Shown: positions 16,762 to 24,740 of the stretch, piece by piece | Position numbering within the stretch: position 1 is the first letter of the stretch | How the letters are laid out: every line of letters begins with the position of its first letter | Assembly: GCA_963837265.1 (NCBI GenBank) | Contig: CAWIMQ010000008.1 | Span: 1 to 64,000, forward strand | Reading direction: 5' to 3' | From: DATBLE01 sp963837265 | Lineage (GTDB): Bacteria; Actinomycetota; Thermoleophilia; Gaiellales; Gaiellaceae | DNA length: 64,000 nucleotides | Made by a program: the position numbers and the translations under genes | The notes under the pieces: generated by a model | Database searches by the model: none | What the model saw: the letters and a program-made list of their open reading frames with translations, nothing else | Told to the model about the DNA's origin: nothing

Positions 16762-18122
16762 GTCGCGACGACGGCGACTTGCAGGATCGCGCTCCTGATC
16801 GTCCCGGCCACGAGCCTGAGCTGCGTCGTCTCCGTGGGCGTGACCGCGATGGAGAAGGTTCCGTCGGGCTTGATCTCGAGCGGCGGCCCCGGCTGCCACT
16901 CCCCGCCCGCGACCCGCTGCTGTAGCTCGACATCCTGCACGCGAACCGCGCGGCCCGTGATCGGGACGGCCGTCCCGGGAGCGGCGACGCCGGCCGGCCG
17001 CGAGAGCGAGAGTGCTCCGACCGTGATCCAGGTCGAGCGGAGGTTGAGGGCGCTCCGCAGCTCGGGCGCGGACACGGTGACCTCGCCGTTCCGGCCGTCG
17101 ACGGTCACCGACCGCGCCCGCCCCGTGGACGGGACGGGGCGCAGGTCGGTGACAGCGGGGATGTGCAGCGTCCGGCTGGCGGCCGCGCCCGGAACCGCGA
17201 CCGGGCCCCAGGTGTGGTAGGGGGAGAACGTGTCGTAGGGATCGGCCACCGGCACGAGGTACGGCGTCGGCTTCGCGTGGGCGAACGCGTCGGTGACCGC
17301 CGCCGTACGGCCGCCCGAGCTGGCGGAGAAGTACGTCATCGCGACCTTGCCGTCGTACGTCAGCACCCGGCGTCTCGTCTCTGCAACCGCCTCGTCTCCC
17401 ACGGGTGTCTCCGCCGCGATCCCGCCGTACACCTGGTCGCGGGTGTCGTTGAAGACGTCGAAGGCAGCGCCGCGACGGCGTGCGAGCGCGTAGGAGCGGG
17501 CGGCGACCGCCTGCGCCTTGACGGCCTCGACCGGCCAGTCCTGCGGCATCTCGCCCGAGACGACGCCGCGGGCGTACGCGTCGATCCCGACCGTGTTCAC
17601 CACCGTCAGCCACCTGCCGTCAGAGCTGAAGGTCAAGGTGCCGCGAAAGGGATGGGCGAGCCAGAGCGGGCTCGCTCCGGGCCTGAAGGTGAGCGGGCCT
17701 GGAAGCGGCACCCCGGGCTGCTCGAGATCCGACCGGAGCACGAGCTTCGGACCGAGCGCGTAGTTGCCGGCGGCGAGCTCGTGCACGGTTCCCTCTCCGT
17801 CCTCGACGCTGAACGGGTCGGGCGAGGAGACGAGGACGTGCTGTCCGTGCTCGATGAGCAGAACCTTGACCGTCCCGCCCGGCATCTCGGTGAGCCTGGT
17901 GCCGGGGTAGAAGTGGGCGAGGATCCGGTCGTAGGCGACTCCGTTCTTGGCATACCCGTAGGCGCCCCACTGGCTCATACCGACACCGTGGCCCCACCCG
18001 CGGCCGCTGATCACGAACGTCGTGGCCGTGACCTGGGCAGGGCGATCCTGGGGGCTCGCGCCCGCGGGACCGAGCAGGGCAACCGCGAGGACGGGAACGA
18101 GCGCGAGACGGCGGATGGGCAT
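16758..18122 (-). CDS. SpoIID/LytB domain cell-wall protein
   Basis: A 454-residue exported protein. After a signal peptide (P-I-R-R-L-A-L-V-P-V-L-A-V-A-L-L) comes G-R-G-W-G-H-G-V-G-M-S-Q-W-G-A-Y-G, an unusual N-terminal placing of the 'GHGVGMSQ' motif, then the SpoIID core G-I-D-A-Y-A-R-G-V-V-S-G-E-M-P, A-V-K-A-Q-A-V-A-A-R-S-Y-A-L and S-A-S-S-G-G-R-T-A. SpoIID proteins are lytic transglycosylases or amidase enhancers acting on denuded peptidoglycan; here a wall-remodelling role is inferred. An extra C-terminal beta domain (about 130 residues) follows. It is the first gene of the pair with the subtilase. Confidence 0.85.
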   Translation of the reverse strand: MPIRRLALVPVLAVALLGPAGASPQDRPAQVTATTFVISGRGWGHGVGMSQWGAYGYAKNGVAYDRILAHFYPGTRLTEMPGGTVKVLLIEHGQHVLVSSPDPFSVEDGEGTVHELAAGNYALGPKLVLRSDLEQPGVPLPGPLTFRPGASPLWLAHPFRGTLTFSSDGRWLTVVNTVGIDAYARGVVSGEMPQDWPVEAVKAQAVAARSYALARRRGAAFDVFNDTRDQVYGGIAAETPVGDEAVAETRRRVLTYDGKVAMTYFSASSGGRTAAVTDAFAHAKPTPYLVPVADPYDTFSPYHTWGPVAVPGAAASRTLHIPAVTDLRPVPSTGRARSVTVDGRNGEVTVSAPELRSALNLRSTWITVGALSLSRPAGVAAPGTAVPITGRAVRVQDVELQQRVAGGEWQPGPPLEIKPDGTFSIAVTPTETTQLRLVAGTIRSAILQVAVVAT

Positions 18123-18262
18123 GGCTGGGGCGGAAAGCCGGCAGCTCAGGCTAGCTGACGGCGTCGATGACTCAGCCGGTTTGGCGGCTCGGGGAGCCGG
18201 CAAAGGCTCAGGCGCGGCGATGCGCGCTGAATCGAGGCTTCCTGCCCGCTAGGCTCCGCCCG

Positions 18263-19282
18263 ATGCGGATCCTCGTCACCGGCGCCGCCGGCTTCATCGG
18301 CTCCAACTTCGTCAGGTACTGGCTCGAGCGCCACTCCGACGACCACGTCGTCGCGTACGACCTGCTCACCTACGCCGGGAACCGGGAGAGCCTCGACGAC
18401 GTCGCCGGGCGGATCGTCTTCGTCCACGGAGACATCGGCGACGCCGAGCTGGCGGAGCGCACGCTGCGGGCGAACGGCGTGGAGGTGGTCGTCAACTTCG
18501 CCGCCGAGTCGCACAACTCGCTGGCGGTGGTCGATCCCGGCCGCTTCTTCAGGACGAACGTCCTCGGCACGCAGACGCTCCTCGAAGCGGCCCGGCGCGT
18601 GGGCGTCGAGCGCTTCCACCACGTGTCCACGTGCGAGGTCTACGGCGACCTGCCCCTCGAGAGCGACGAGGTCTTCACGGAGGAGTCGCCCTACCGGCCG
18701 CGGACGCCCTACAACGCCTCCAAGGCCGCCGCCGACCACGCCGTGCGCGCGTACCACGAGACCTACGGGTTGCCGGTGACGATCACCAACTGCTCGAACA
18801 ACTACGGCCCCTACCAGTTTCCGGAGAAGGTGATCCCGCTCTTTGCGACGAACGCGCTCGACGACCTGGCGCTACCGCTGTACGCGTCCTCCCGGAACCG
18901 GCGGGAATGGCTGCACGTCCTCGACCACTGCCGGGCGGTCGAGCTCGTGCTCGAGCGCGGCGGGGTCGGGGAGACCTACAACGTCGGCTCGGGCGTCGAG
19001 AAGTCCGTCGAGGAGATCGCGGACGCCGTTCTGGCTGCGCTCGGCAAGCCGGGCGACCTGAAGACGATCGTCCCCGACCGCCCGGGCCACGATCGGCGGT
19101 ACCTCCTCGACTCGACGAGGCTCCGCGGGCTCGGCTGGCGCGACGAGATCCCCTTCGAGCGCGGGCTCGAGGAGACGGTCGCGTGGTATGCCGACCACCG
19201 CGGCTGGTGGGAGCCGCTCAAGGAGCGGGCACCCGTCGCCGAGGGCTCAGCCTGGCAGCAGCCGCTCGAGGCAGGCACGTAG
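18263..19282 (+). CDS. rmlB: dTDP-glucose 4,6-dehydratase-like NAD-dependent epimerase/dehydratase
   Basis: Extended short-chain dehydrogenase of 339 residues: G-A-A-G-F-I-G Rossmann motif at residues 7-13, catalytic Y150-x3-K154, and the N-N-Y-G-P-Y-Q-F-P-E-K segment typical of RmlB. Clustered with rmlA, rmlC and rmlD it should form dTDP-4-keto-6-deoxyglucose. Two oddities: the usual T-D-E-V-Y-G dehydration motif reads T-C-E-V-Y-G (Cys124 in place of the catalytic Asp), and S-H-V-D-R-S reads S-H-N-S-L-A. Either this is a divergent RmlB clade or the reaction differs. Its 3' end overlaps rmlD by 36 bp, tail to tail. Confidence 0.8.
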   Translation: MRILVTGAAGFIGSNFVRYWLERHSDDHVVAYDLLTYAGNRESLDDVAGRIVFVHGDIGDAELAERTLRANGVEVVVNFAAESHNSLAVVDPGRFFRTNVLGTQTLLEAARRVGVERFHHVSTCEVYGDLPLESDEVFTEESPYRPRTPYNASKAAADHAVRAYHETYGLPVTITNCSNNYGPYQFPEKVIPLFATNALDDLALPLYASSRNRREWLHVLDHCRAVELVLERGGVGETYNVGSGVEKSVEEIADAVLAALGKPGDLKTIVPDRPGHDRRYLLDSTRLRGLGWRDEIPFERGLEETVAWYADHRGWWEPLKERAPVAEGSAWQQPLEAGT

Positions 19283-20065
19283 CCCTTCGCGCCAGTGGGG
19301 GAGCCGGGGCGTCTCCGGCTTCTCGGAGCGCAGGACGGAGTAGGCGGGGCGGGGCGCCGGACGGCCGAGCTCGCCGGTCGCGATGCGGCGGACGCGGCAG
19401 TCGACCCCCGCCTCGGCGAAGATCGCCTCGGCGAAGTCGGCCCAGGTGCAGTCCCCGTCCGCAGCGGCGTGGTAGGTGCCGTGCGGCAGCTCGACGATCC
19501 GCCGCGTCGCCTCGGCCAGATGGCCGACGTAGGTCGGAGACCCCCGCTGGTCGTCCACGACGGCGACCTCGTCTCGCTCGGCCCCGAGGCGGAGCATCGT
19601 CCGGACGAAGTTGTGGCCCGTCCACCCGAAGAGCCAGGACGAGCGCAGGATCCAGCCGTCCCGGACCTCCCGCTCGCCGGCGAGCTTCGTCCGGCCGTAC
19701 GCGCCCAGCGGGCGAGGGCGGTCGGACTCGAGGTACGGCTCGACCTTCGCGCCGTCGAACACGTAGTCGGTCGAGAAGTAGACGAGCGGCCCGCCGGCAA
19801 CCGCGGCGTTTCTCGTTCCGAGCACGTTGGCGGCCTCCGCCCCGGTGGGATCGGCCTCGGCGCCGTCGACGTCGGTCCACGCCGCCGCGTGCAGCACGAG
19901 GTCGAACTCGCCCTCGACCCGCCCGGTGACGTCGAGGTCGCCCCGCGTGCGCGCGTCCGCCCAGGGGAAGTTCTCCGCCAGCGCCCGGCCGAGCTGCCCG
20001 CCGGCGCCCGTGATCAGGACGCGGGGGTATCTCTCGCGGAGAGGGTCGGCGATGAGGTGCTCCAC
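19247..20065 (-). CDS. rmlD: dTDP-4-dehydrorhamnose reductase
   Basis: Last step of dTDP-L-rhamnose synthesis. The 272-residue product has G-A-G-G-Q-L-G-R-A-L, the H-A-A-A-W-T-D-V-D-G-A-E motif, S-T-D-Y-V-F-D-G and Y-G-R-T-K-L-A-G-E (catalytic Tyr/Lys), and R-S-S-W-L-F-G. The start taken is GTG 20065, which places the first 52 bp inside rmlC; the conserved fold begins at about residue 15, so no later start is convincing. Part of the rmlA-rmlC-rmlD unit on the minus strand. Confidence 0.9.
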   Translation of the reverse strand: MEHLIADPLRERYPRVLITGAGGQLGRALAENFPWADARTRGDLDVTGRVEGEFDLVLHAAAWTDVDGAEADPTGAEAANVLGTRNAAVAGGPLVYFSTDYVFDGAKVEPYLESDRPRPLGAYGRTKLAGEREVRDGWILRSSWLFGWTGHNFVRTMLRLGAERDEVAVVDDQRGSPTYVGHLAEATRRIVELPHGTYHAAADGDCTWADFAEAIFAEAGVDCRVRRIATGELGRPAPRPAYSVLRSEKPETPRLPHWREGLRACLERLLPG

Positions 20066-20478
20066 AGGTGCCGGACGCGCGGATCGTCCCAGGCGATCCC
20101 GTTCTCGTCCGGGTCTGCCGGATCGTACTCCTCGGTGACGTGGTAGCAGAAGACGAGATCGGTGAGCGCCTCGAAGCCGTGGGCGTGACGGCCCGGGATG
20201 TAGAGGGCGACGGGGTTCTCGTCGCCGATGTCCTCGGTGAAGGTGTCGCCGGTCTCGCGGTCGAGGACGACCACCCGTGCCGTTCCCCGGAGGCAGCAGA
20301 AGAGGTCGTCCTGGCCACGCTCGTGGTAGTGGAGCCCTCGGATCACGCCCTGCCGCGAGAACGAGACATTCGTCTGCCGCGTCGGCTTCGGCAGCGTGCT
20401 CTCCCGGCGGATCTCCATCAGCCAGCCGCGCTCGTCCTCGAAGCGGCGCAGCGGGACGCGGAGGATCCCCTCGACCAT
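20014..20478 (-). CDS. rmlC: dTDP-4-dehydrorhamnose 3,5-epimerase
   Basis: Cupin epimerase of 154 residues with R-G-L-H-Y-H (catalytic His), V-V-V-L-D-R-E-T-G-D-T-F, Y-I-P-G-R-H-A-H-G-F and Y-H-V-T-E-E-Y (catalytic Tyr). The C-terminus ends at T-L-S-A-R-D-T, close to where shorter family members stop. The ATG overlaps the stop of rmlA (ATGA), so rmlA, rmlC and rmlD form one operon. Confidence 0.9.
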   Translation of the reverse strand: MVEGILRVPLRRFEDERGWLMEIRRESTLPKPTRQTNVSFSRQGVIRGLHYHERGQDDLFCCLRGTARVVVLDRETGDTFTEDIGDENPVALYIPGRHAHGFEALTDLVFCYHVTEEYDPADPDENGIAWDDPRVRHLWSTSSPTLSARDTPAS

Positions 20479-21221
20479 CAGTCGTGGTTGGCGCCGTTGG
20501 CGCGTACGAAGTCGTTGACCGCGTGGTAGGTGTCGATCGACTCGCCTGCGTCGCCCCAGAAGCCCTCGATCACGTCGTACTCGATCGTCCCCTGCTCGAC
20601 GTACCAGTTGTTCACGTCCGTGATCTCCAGCTCGCCCCGGCCGGAGGGCTGGAGCGTGGGCAGGATGTCCCAGACGGTCTCGTCGTAGAAGTAGACACCG
20701 GTGACGGCGTACTCGCTCGGCGGCTCCTCCGGCTTCTCGACGATCCTGACGATCCGCCCGTCGCCGTTCAACTCGGGGACGCCGAGGTGCCGCAGGTGCT
20801 CCGGGTCGTATTCGCGGGAGAGCAGGATCCGGGCACCGCGCTCCTGCGCGGCGAACCGCTCGGCCGACGGCCTGAAGCTGCGCTCGAGGACGTTGTCGGC
20901 GAGCATCACGCAGGCCCGGTCGCGGTCGACGAACCGCTCGGCGAGCCCGAGCGCCTCCGCGATCCCGCCGGGCTTCTCCTGGTAGGCGTACAGCAGCTTG
21001 TCGATTCCGTACTCGTGGCCGTTTCCGAGCAGGCGGAAGAACTCGCCCGCGTGCGTCCCGCCGGTGACGAGCATCAGCTCGACGATCCCGGCGCGGACGA
21101 GCGCGTCGATCGCGTAGGAGACCATCGGCCGGTCGTAGACCGGCAGCAGGTGCTTGTTCGTGATCCGGGTCAGCGGATGCAGCCGCGAACCGGTTCCGCC
21201 CGCCAGGACCACGCCCTTCAC
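20478..21221 (-). CDS. rmlA: Glucose-1-phosphate thymidylyltransferase (short type)
   Basis: Nucleotidyltransferase of 247 residues starting at GTG 21221: G-V-V-L-A-G-G-T-G-S-R-L-H-P-L-T at the N-terminus, then N-K-H-L-L-P-V-Y-D-R-P-M, G-D/L-A-D-N metal region (M-L-A-D-N) and V-E-K-P. It makes dTDP-glucose from dTTP and glucose-1-phosphate, the entry to the rhamnose pathway. It lacks the C-terminal extension of the ~290-residue enterobacterial RmlA. It is the first gene of the rmlACD operon; two palindromes of the TCAGACCCC family lie in its upstream region. Confidence 0.88.
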   Translation of the reverse strand: MKGVVLAGGTGSRLHPLTRITNKHLLPVYDRPMVSYAIDALVRAGIVELMLVTGGTHAGEFFRLLGNGHEYGIDKLLYAYQEKPGGIAEALGLAERFVDRDRACVMLADNVLERSFRPSAERFAAQERGARILLSREYDPEHLRHLGVPELNGDGRIVRIVEKPEEPPSEYAVTGVYFYDETVWDILPTLQPSGRGELEITDVNNWYVEQGTIEYDVIEGFWGDAGESIDTYHAVNDFVRANGANHD

Positions 21222-21253
21222 GACCGCGATGCTACTCGCGGCCGAAACGGACA

Positions 21254-21276
21254 CGTCGGGGGTCTGACCCCCGACG
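21254..21276. repeat. Palindrome of the TCAGACCCC family
   Basis: Nine-base arms CGTCGGGGG / CCCCCGACG around TCTGA, 33 bp upstream of the rmlA start. Shares the GGGGTCTGACCCC core with the element inside wecB. Confidence 0.75.
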
Positions 21277-21331
21277 CTACGGCTCGGCCCCGGGATTCGG
21301 CTCAACCACGCGGTCGCCTGTCCCATCGGCA

Positions 21332-21405
21332 CAGGGCCGGGGCCTGACCCCTTGGCCGGGCATGGGCACGTCCCGGCGGGCGGCAGGGGTCAGACCCCGG
21401 CCCTG
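21332..21405. repeat. Long inverted repeat, TCAGACCCC family
   Basis: Arms of 21 bp (21332-21352 and 21385-21405) with one mismatch and a 32-bp spacer, lying between the rmlA promoter side and the end of the FHA gene. Could act as a bidirectional transcription barrier; no T-run follows. Confidence 0.75.
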
Positions 21406-21411
21406 GTCGTC

Positions 21412-22005
21412 CTAGACCCAGCCCCGCTGCCTCGCGATCTTGCAGAGCGCGCGCCGCTTCGCGTACGGCGAGCCCTCGGTGAGCCCCGCCTTCGCGTACG
21501 CACGGCGCAGCGCCGCCTTGACCGTCTCGGTCGCGCCCGGTGTGCCCAGGCGGGCGGCGATCTCCTCGTTCGTCGGCAGGTCGTCGAGCGAGCCCCCGGC
21601 GAGCCAGCCGGAGCAGAGCACCTCGACCACCTGGCGCTGGAACGGGGACAGCGGCCGGGTGAGCGCCGGCGGCCCGGTCTGGAGCGCCGTCGTCACCTCG
21701 GGGTCGATGAGCGACTCGGGCGCCGAGAAGACGACGCTCTCCGCTCCGAGGCCGATCCGGTCGCCGTGGCGCAACGGAACCTTCGAGCCGGCCTGGATCC
21801 GGCTGCCGTTCACGAACGTGCCGTTGAAGCTGCCGCGGTCCTCGACGAACCACCGATCGCCCTCCTCGGTAACGACGACGTGGTGACGGCTGACCGTCGG
21901 CTTCTCGATCAGCAGGTCGTTGTCATCGGCGCGGCCGATGGCGAACTCGGACGTGAGCTCTCGCTCGGTCCCGTCGGCAAGGATCAGGCTGGCCCTCGAG
22001 GCCAC
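21412..22005 (-). CDS. FHA domain protein with C-terminal helix-turn-helix-like domain
   Basis: The N-terminal ~95 residues are a forkhead-associated fold: I-G-R-A-D-D-N-D-L (phosphopeptide-binding Arg), V-S-R-H-H and N-G-T-F-V-N-G. The C-terminal ~85 residues read L-S-P-F-Q-R-Q-V-V-E-V-L...P-T-N-E-E-I-A-A-R-L-G...T-V-K-A-A-L-R-R-A-Y, like a sigma/LuxR-type helix-turn-helix. The likely role is a phosphothreonine-reading transcription regulator under Ser/Thr kinase control. GTG 22005 is the start. It precedes no obvious operon partner; the MMPL gene upstream is on the same strand with a 25-bp gap. Confidence 0.8.
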   Translation of the reverse strand: MASRASLILADGTERELTSEFAIGRADDNDLLIEKPTVSRHHVVVTEEGDRWFVEDRGSFNGTFVNGSRIQAGSKVPLRHGDRIGLGAESVVFSAPESLIDPEVTTALQTGPPALTRPLSPFQRQVVEVLCSGWLAGGSLDDLPTNEEIAARLGTPGATETVKAALRRAYAKAGLTEGSPYAKRRALCKIARQRGWV

Positions 22006-22030
22006 GGCCCAACTTCTACCACGGCGGAGA

Positions 22031-24217
22031 TCAGCGGGCCCTGAGCGGGGACGGCTGCACCCGGACGACCCGCGCGACTCGCGCCGGCAGCCACCAGTTG
22101 TAGCGGCCGAGGATCGCCATCAGGGACGGGACCATCACCGCCCGGACGATCGTCGCGTCGAGGAAGATCGCCACCGCGAGCCCGGCACCGAACTCCTGGA
22201 GCCCGACGATGCTCCCGGCCATGAACCCGCAGAACGCGGCGACCATGATCACCGCGGCGGCGGTGATGATGCGGCCGGTGCGCTCGAGCCCGATCGCGAC
22301 GGCGCGCGCGTTGTCCTGCGTCTCGTCCCAGGCCTCGCGCATCCGGGAGACGAGGAACACCTCGTAGTCCATGGACAGCCCGAACAGCATCGCGAACAGG
22401 AAGATCGGGATCCAGCCCTCGATCTGCGGGAACTGGTAGAGCCCGAGCACGTCCTTCCCGACCCCGAACCGGAACACGACGACGAGCACGCCGTAGCTGG
22501 CGGCGACCGAGAGCAGGTTGAGCAGCACGGCCTTCAGCGGCAGGAGCAGCGATCTGAACGCGCGCATCAACAACAGGTAGGTGAGGACGAGCACGGCGGC
22601 GACCAGCCAGGGGAAGGCGCCGTACGCCGCGTGCAGGAAGTCGACCCCCTGGGGCGGGCCGCCTCCGGCCTGCACCGAGACGCCGGGCGGGAACCGGGCG
22701 GCGCCGATCAGCGTGCCGCGCAGGCGATGGACGAAGGCCTGCGCCTGCTCGGATCCGTATTCGTGCCTCGTCGCGACGATCACCTGGGCGTACCGTCCAG
22801 TCGGATCGACGTACCGGCCCGCCGGCACGAAGTACGCCGCCGAGACCTCCGCGTCGCGCCGCACGCCCCCGAGGAGGCGGGCGATCGCCGCGCGCACCGC
22901 GGGGTCGCGAACGCCGCCCGCCCGTCCCGTGTCCACGAGCACCTGCGCGGGCGCGATCGCGCCGGGCCCGACGGCGGCCTGGAGCACGTTCAGGCCTCGA
23001 ACGGACTGCGGGTGCTGCGGGATCCCCGCCGTCGCGCCCGGAGTCAGCTGGAGCCAGGCGACCGGGATCGCGCCCGCGGCGAGCAGGGCCGCGGTCACCC
23101 CCAGGTAGCGCCAGCGGAACCGCATGATCGACCGCGCCAGACGGGCCCAGAAGCGGTGCTCGACGTCGTCGGCCTGCGGCGCCACCCGGGCCGGAGCGCG
23201 CCGCCGGCTGCGCAGGAAGGCGGCCACCGCGGCGCGGCGGGTTCCACGCCGGCCGTACAGCGACAACAGCGCCGGCTGGAGGGTCGTCGCGGCCAGGATC
23301 GACATCACCGGGAGCAGGAAGCCGCCGACGCCGATCGCGCGGATGAACGGAAGCGGCATGAAGATCAGGAGCGCGAGCCCGATCGCGACCGTGCCGCCCG
23401 AGAAGACCACGGCCCGGCCCGCGGTTCGCATCGTGCGCACGAGCGCCTCCTCCACCTCGGCGCCGTGGCTCAGCTCCTCCCGGAACCGGTAGACGATCAG
23501 CAGCGAGTAGTCGATCGCGATGCCGAGCCCGATCAGGTAGACGAGGTTCGTCACGTAGGTCGGAGTCGTCATCCAGTGCGCGATCACGTAGACGATCCCG
23601 AGCGTCCCGAAGACCGTGCTGGCCGCGAACAGGAACGGGATCGTCACCGCCCAGGAGACGCCGAAGACGAGCAGCAGGACGAGCAGCGAGATCGGCAGGG
23701 CGATCGACTCCCCCTTGGCGAGGTCCCGCGAGAAGATCGGGTCGAGCTCGTCCTGGATCGCCGGTGCACCGGTCACGTACGCGTCGACGCCGGGCGGGCG
23801 TGCCGCGCGTACCGCCCGCAGGAGATCGTGGACGTGCCCTTTCGCGTCGGCGAGGTTCAGCGTCGAGATCACGTCCCCGTAGAGGACGTGCTCGCCGGCC
23901 GCCTCCAGTCCGGTCCCCTGCCCGCTCGGCACCACCTTCGCCGCCCGGTCGACGACCCGCCGGAGCCGTGCCCGCAGGGCGGCGTCGGACGAGTCGGGAA
24001 CGCGGAAGACCACGGTGAACGCGCCGTCGCTGCGGTCGCCGAAATGAGCCTGGAGCACCGACCGCACGTGTTCCGAGTCGGTCCCCGGGACGCTGAAGAC
24101 GTTCGACTGGAGCGCCGAGAGCCGGCCGGACGCCCAGCCTCCCACGAGCACCACCACGAGCCACGTGATCACGATCGGCCAGCGGAGCCGGATCGCGACT
24201 GTCGTCCACCGAGACAA
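22031..24217 (-). CDS. MMPL/RND-family membrane transporter
   Basis: A 728-residue transporter with two repeats of one plus five transmembrane helices and large extracytoplasmic loops (about residues 45-190 and 410-540). Signatures include G-L-G-I-A-I-D-Y-S-L-L-I-V-Y-R-F-R-E-E in the first half and F-G-L-S-M-D-Y-E-V-F-L-V-S-R-M-R-E in the second, which carry the proton-relay Asp-Tyr pairs of MMPL proteins. It probably exports lipids or hydrophobic compounds; the substrate is unknown. The likely start is TTG 24217 because no ATG/GTG fits the N-terminal helix. Two inverted repeats directly upstream suggest local repression. Confidence 0.88.
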   Translation of the reverse strand: MSRWTTVAIRLRWPIVITWLVVVLVGGWASGRLSALQSNVFSVPGTDSEHVRSVLQAHFGDRSDGAFTVVFRVPDSSDAALRARLRRVVDRAAKVVPSGQGTGLEAAGEHVLYGDVISTLNLADAKGHVHDLLRAVRAARPPGVDAYVTGAPAIQDELDPIFSRDLAKGESIALPISLLVLLLVFGVSWAVTIPFLFAASTVFGTLGIVYVIAHWMTTPTYVTNLVYLIGLGIAIDYSLLIVYRFREELSHGAEVEEALVRTMRTAGRAVVFSGGTVAIGLALLIFMPLPFIRAIGVGGFLLPVMSILAATTLQPALLSLYGRRGTRRAAVAAFLRSRRRAPARVAPQADDVEHRFWARLARSIMRFRWRYLGVTAALLAAGAIPVAWLQLTPGATAGIPQHPQSVRGLNVLQAAVGPGAIAPAQVLVDTGRAGGVRDPAVRAAIARLLGGVRRDAEVSAAYFVPAGRYVDPTGRYAQVIVATRHEYGSEQAQAFVHRLRGTLIGAARFPPGVSVQAGGGPPQGVDFLHAAYGAFPWLVAAVLVLTYLLLMRAFRSLLLPLKAVLLNLLSVAASYGVLVVVFRFGVGKDVLGLYQFPQIEGWIPIFLFAMLFGLSMDYEVFLVSRMREAWDETQDNARAVAIGLERTGRIITAAAVIMVAAFCGFMAGSIVGLQEFGAGLAVAIFLDATIVRAVMVPSLMAILGRYNWWLPARVARVVRVQPSPLRAR

Positions 24218-24218
24218 G

Positions 24219-24250
24219 TTAGCGTCTGCTAAGTTAGTGCTCGCTAGCGA
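24219..24250. promoter_or_regulatory. Operator-like inverted repeats upstream of MMPL gene
   Basis: Two dyads in the divergent MMPL/hsp20 region: TTAGC-GTCT-GCTAA (24219-24232), directly before the MMPL start, and TCGCTAGCGA (24241-24250). The first has the size and symmetry of a TetR-type operator. No TetR gene is present in the window, and the palindromes could also serve hsp20-lon on the other side. Confidence 0.5.
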
Positions 24251-24290
24251 ACGTGTCAGCCATCGACGCGAGGGTACCCTAGGGAGTCAG

Positions 24291-24740
24291 ATGCCACACC
24301 GCCGAGACGCCGGACGACTGCAGGACGAGCTGGAGGAGCTGTTTGCCGACCTGTGGCGGGTTCCAGGCTTCGTCGGGCGCCGCCACGGCTTCAGGCCGCA
24401 CGTGGACTGCTACCGGTCCGACGATCCGGCATCGGTGACGGTCGTCGCCGACCTGGCAGGCGTCGATCCCGCCGACGTCGAGATCACCGTCTCCGAACGC
24501 ACCGTGACGATCAGGGGCATGCGGCGGCGGCCGTCGCACGCCTGCCGCGTCTCCTTCCGGCAGATGGAGATCGAGTACGGCGCCTTCGAGCGCCGGGTCG
24601 CGCTGGAGGAGGACGTCGACCCCGACGGCGCAGCCGCGACGTACGACCGCGGCCTGCTCACGGTCGTGATGCCGATGGCGCAGAAGCCGCGCACGGGCCG
24701 GATCTCGATCGCCATCGGCCGCGCGGGAGGCGAGCCGTGA
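24291..24740 (+). CDS. Hsp20/alpha-crystallin small heat-shock protein
   Basis: ATP-independent holdase of 149 residues. The alpha-crystallin domain runs from about residue 38 to 140 with V-D-C-Y, V-V-A-D-L-A-G-V-D-P-A-D-V-E-I-T-V and the C-terminal G-L-L-T-V-V-M-P; an I-x-I/V motif (I-S-I-A-I) follows for oligomer contacts. ATG 24291 has AGGGAG at 24281-24286. The stop overlaps the lon start (GTGA), giving a chaperone-protease operon. Confidence 0.93.
   Translation: MPHRRDAGRLQDELEELFADLWRVPGFVGRRHGFRPHVDCYRSDDPASVTVVADLAGVDPADVEITVSERTVTIRGMRRRPSHACRVSFRQMEIEYGAFERRVALEEDVDPDGAAATYDRGLLTVVMPMAQKPRTGRISIAIGRAGGEP

Noticed and set aside
24219..24250. CIRCE (HrcA) element upstream of hsp20
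   Set aside because: The left half begins TTAGC but the required 9-bp spaced GAGTGCTAA half is absent; simple dyads fit better.
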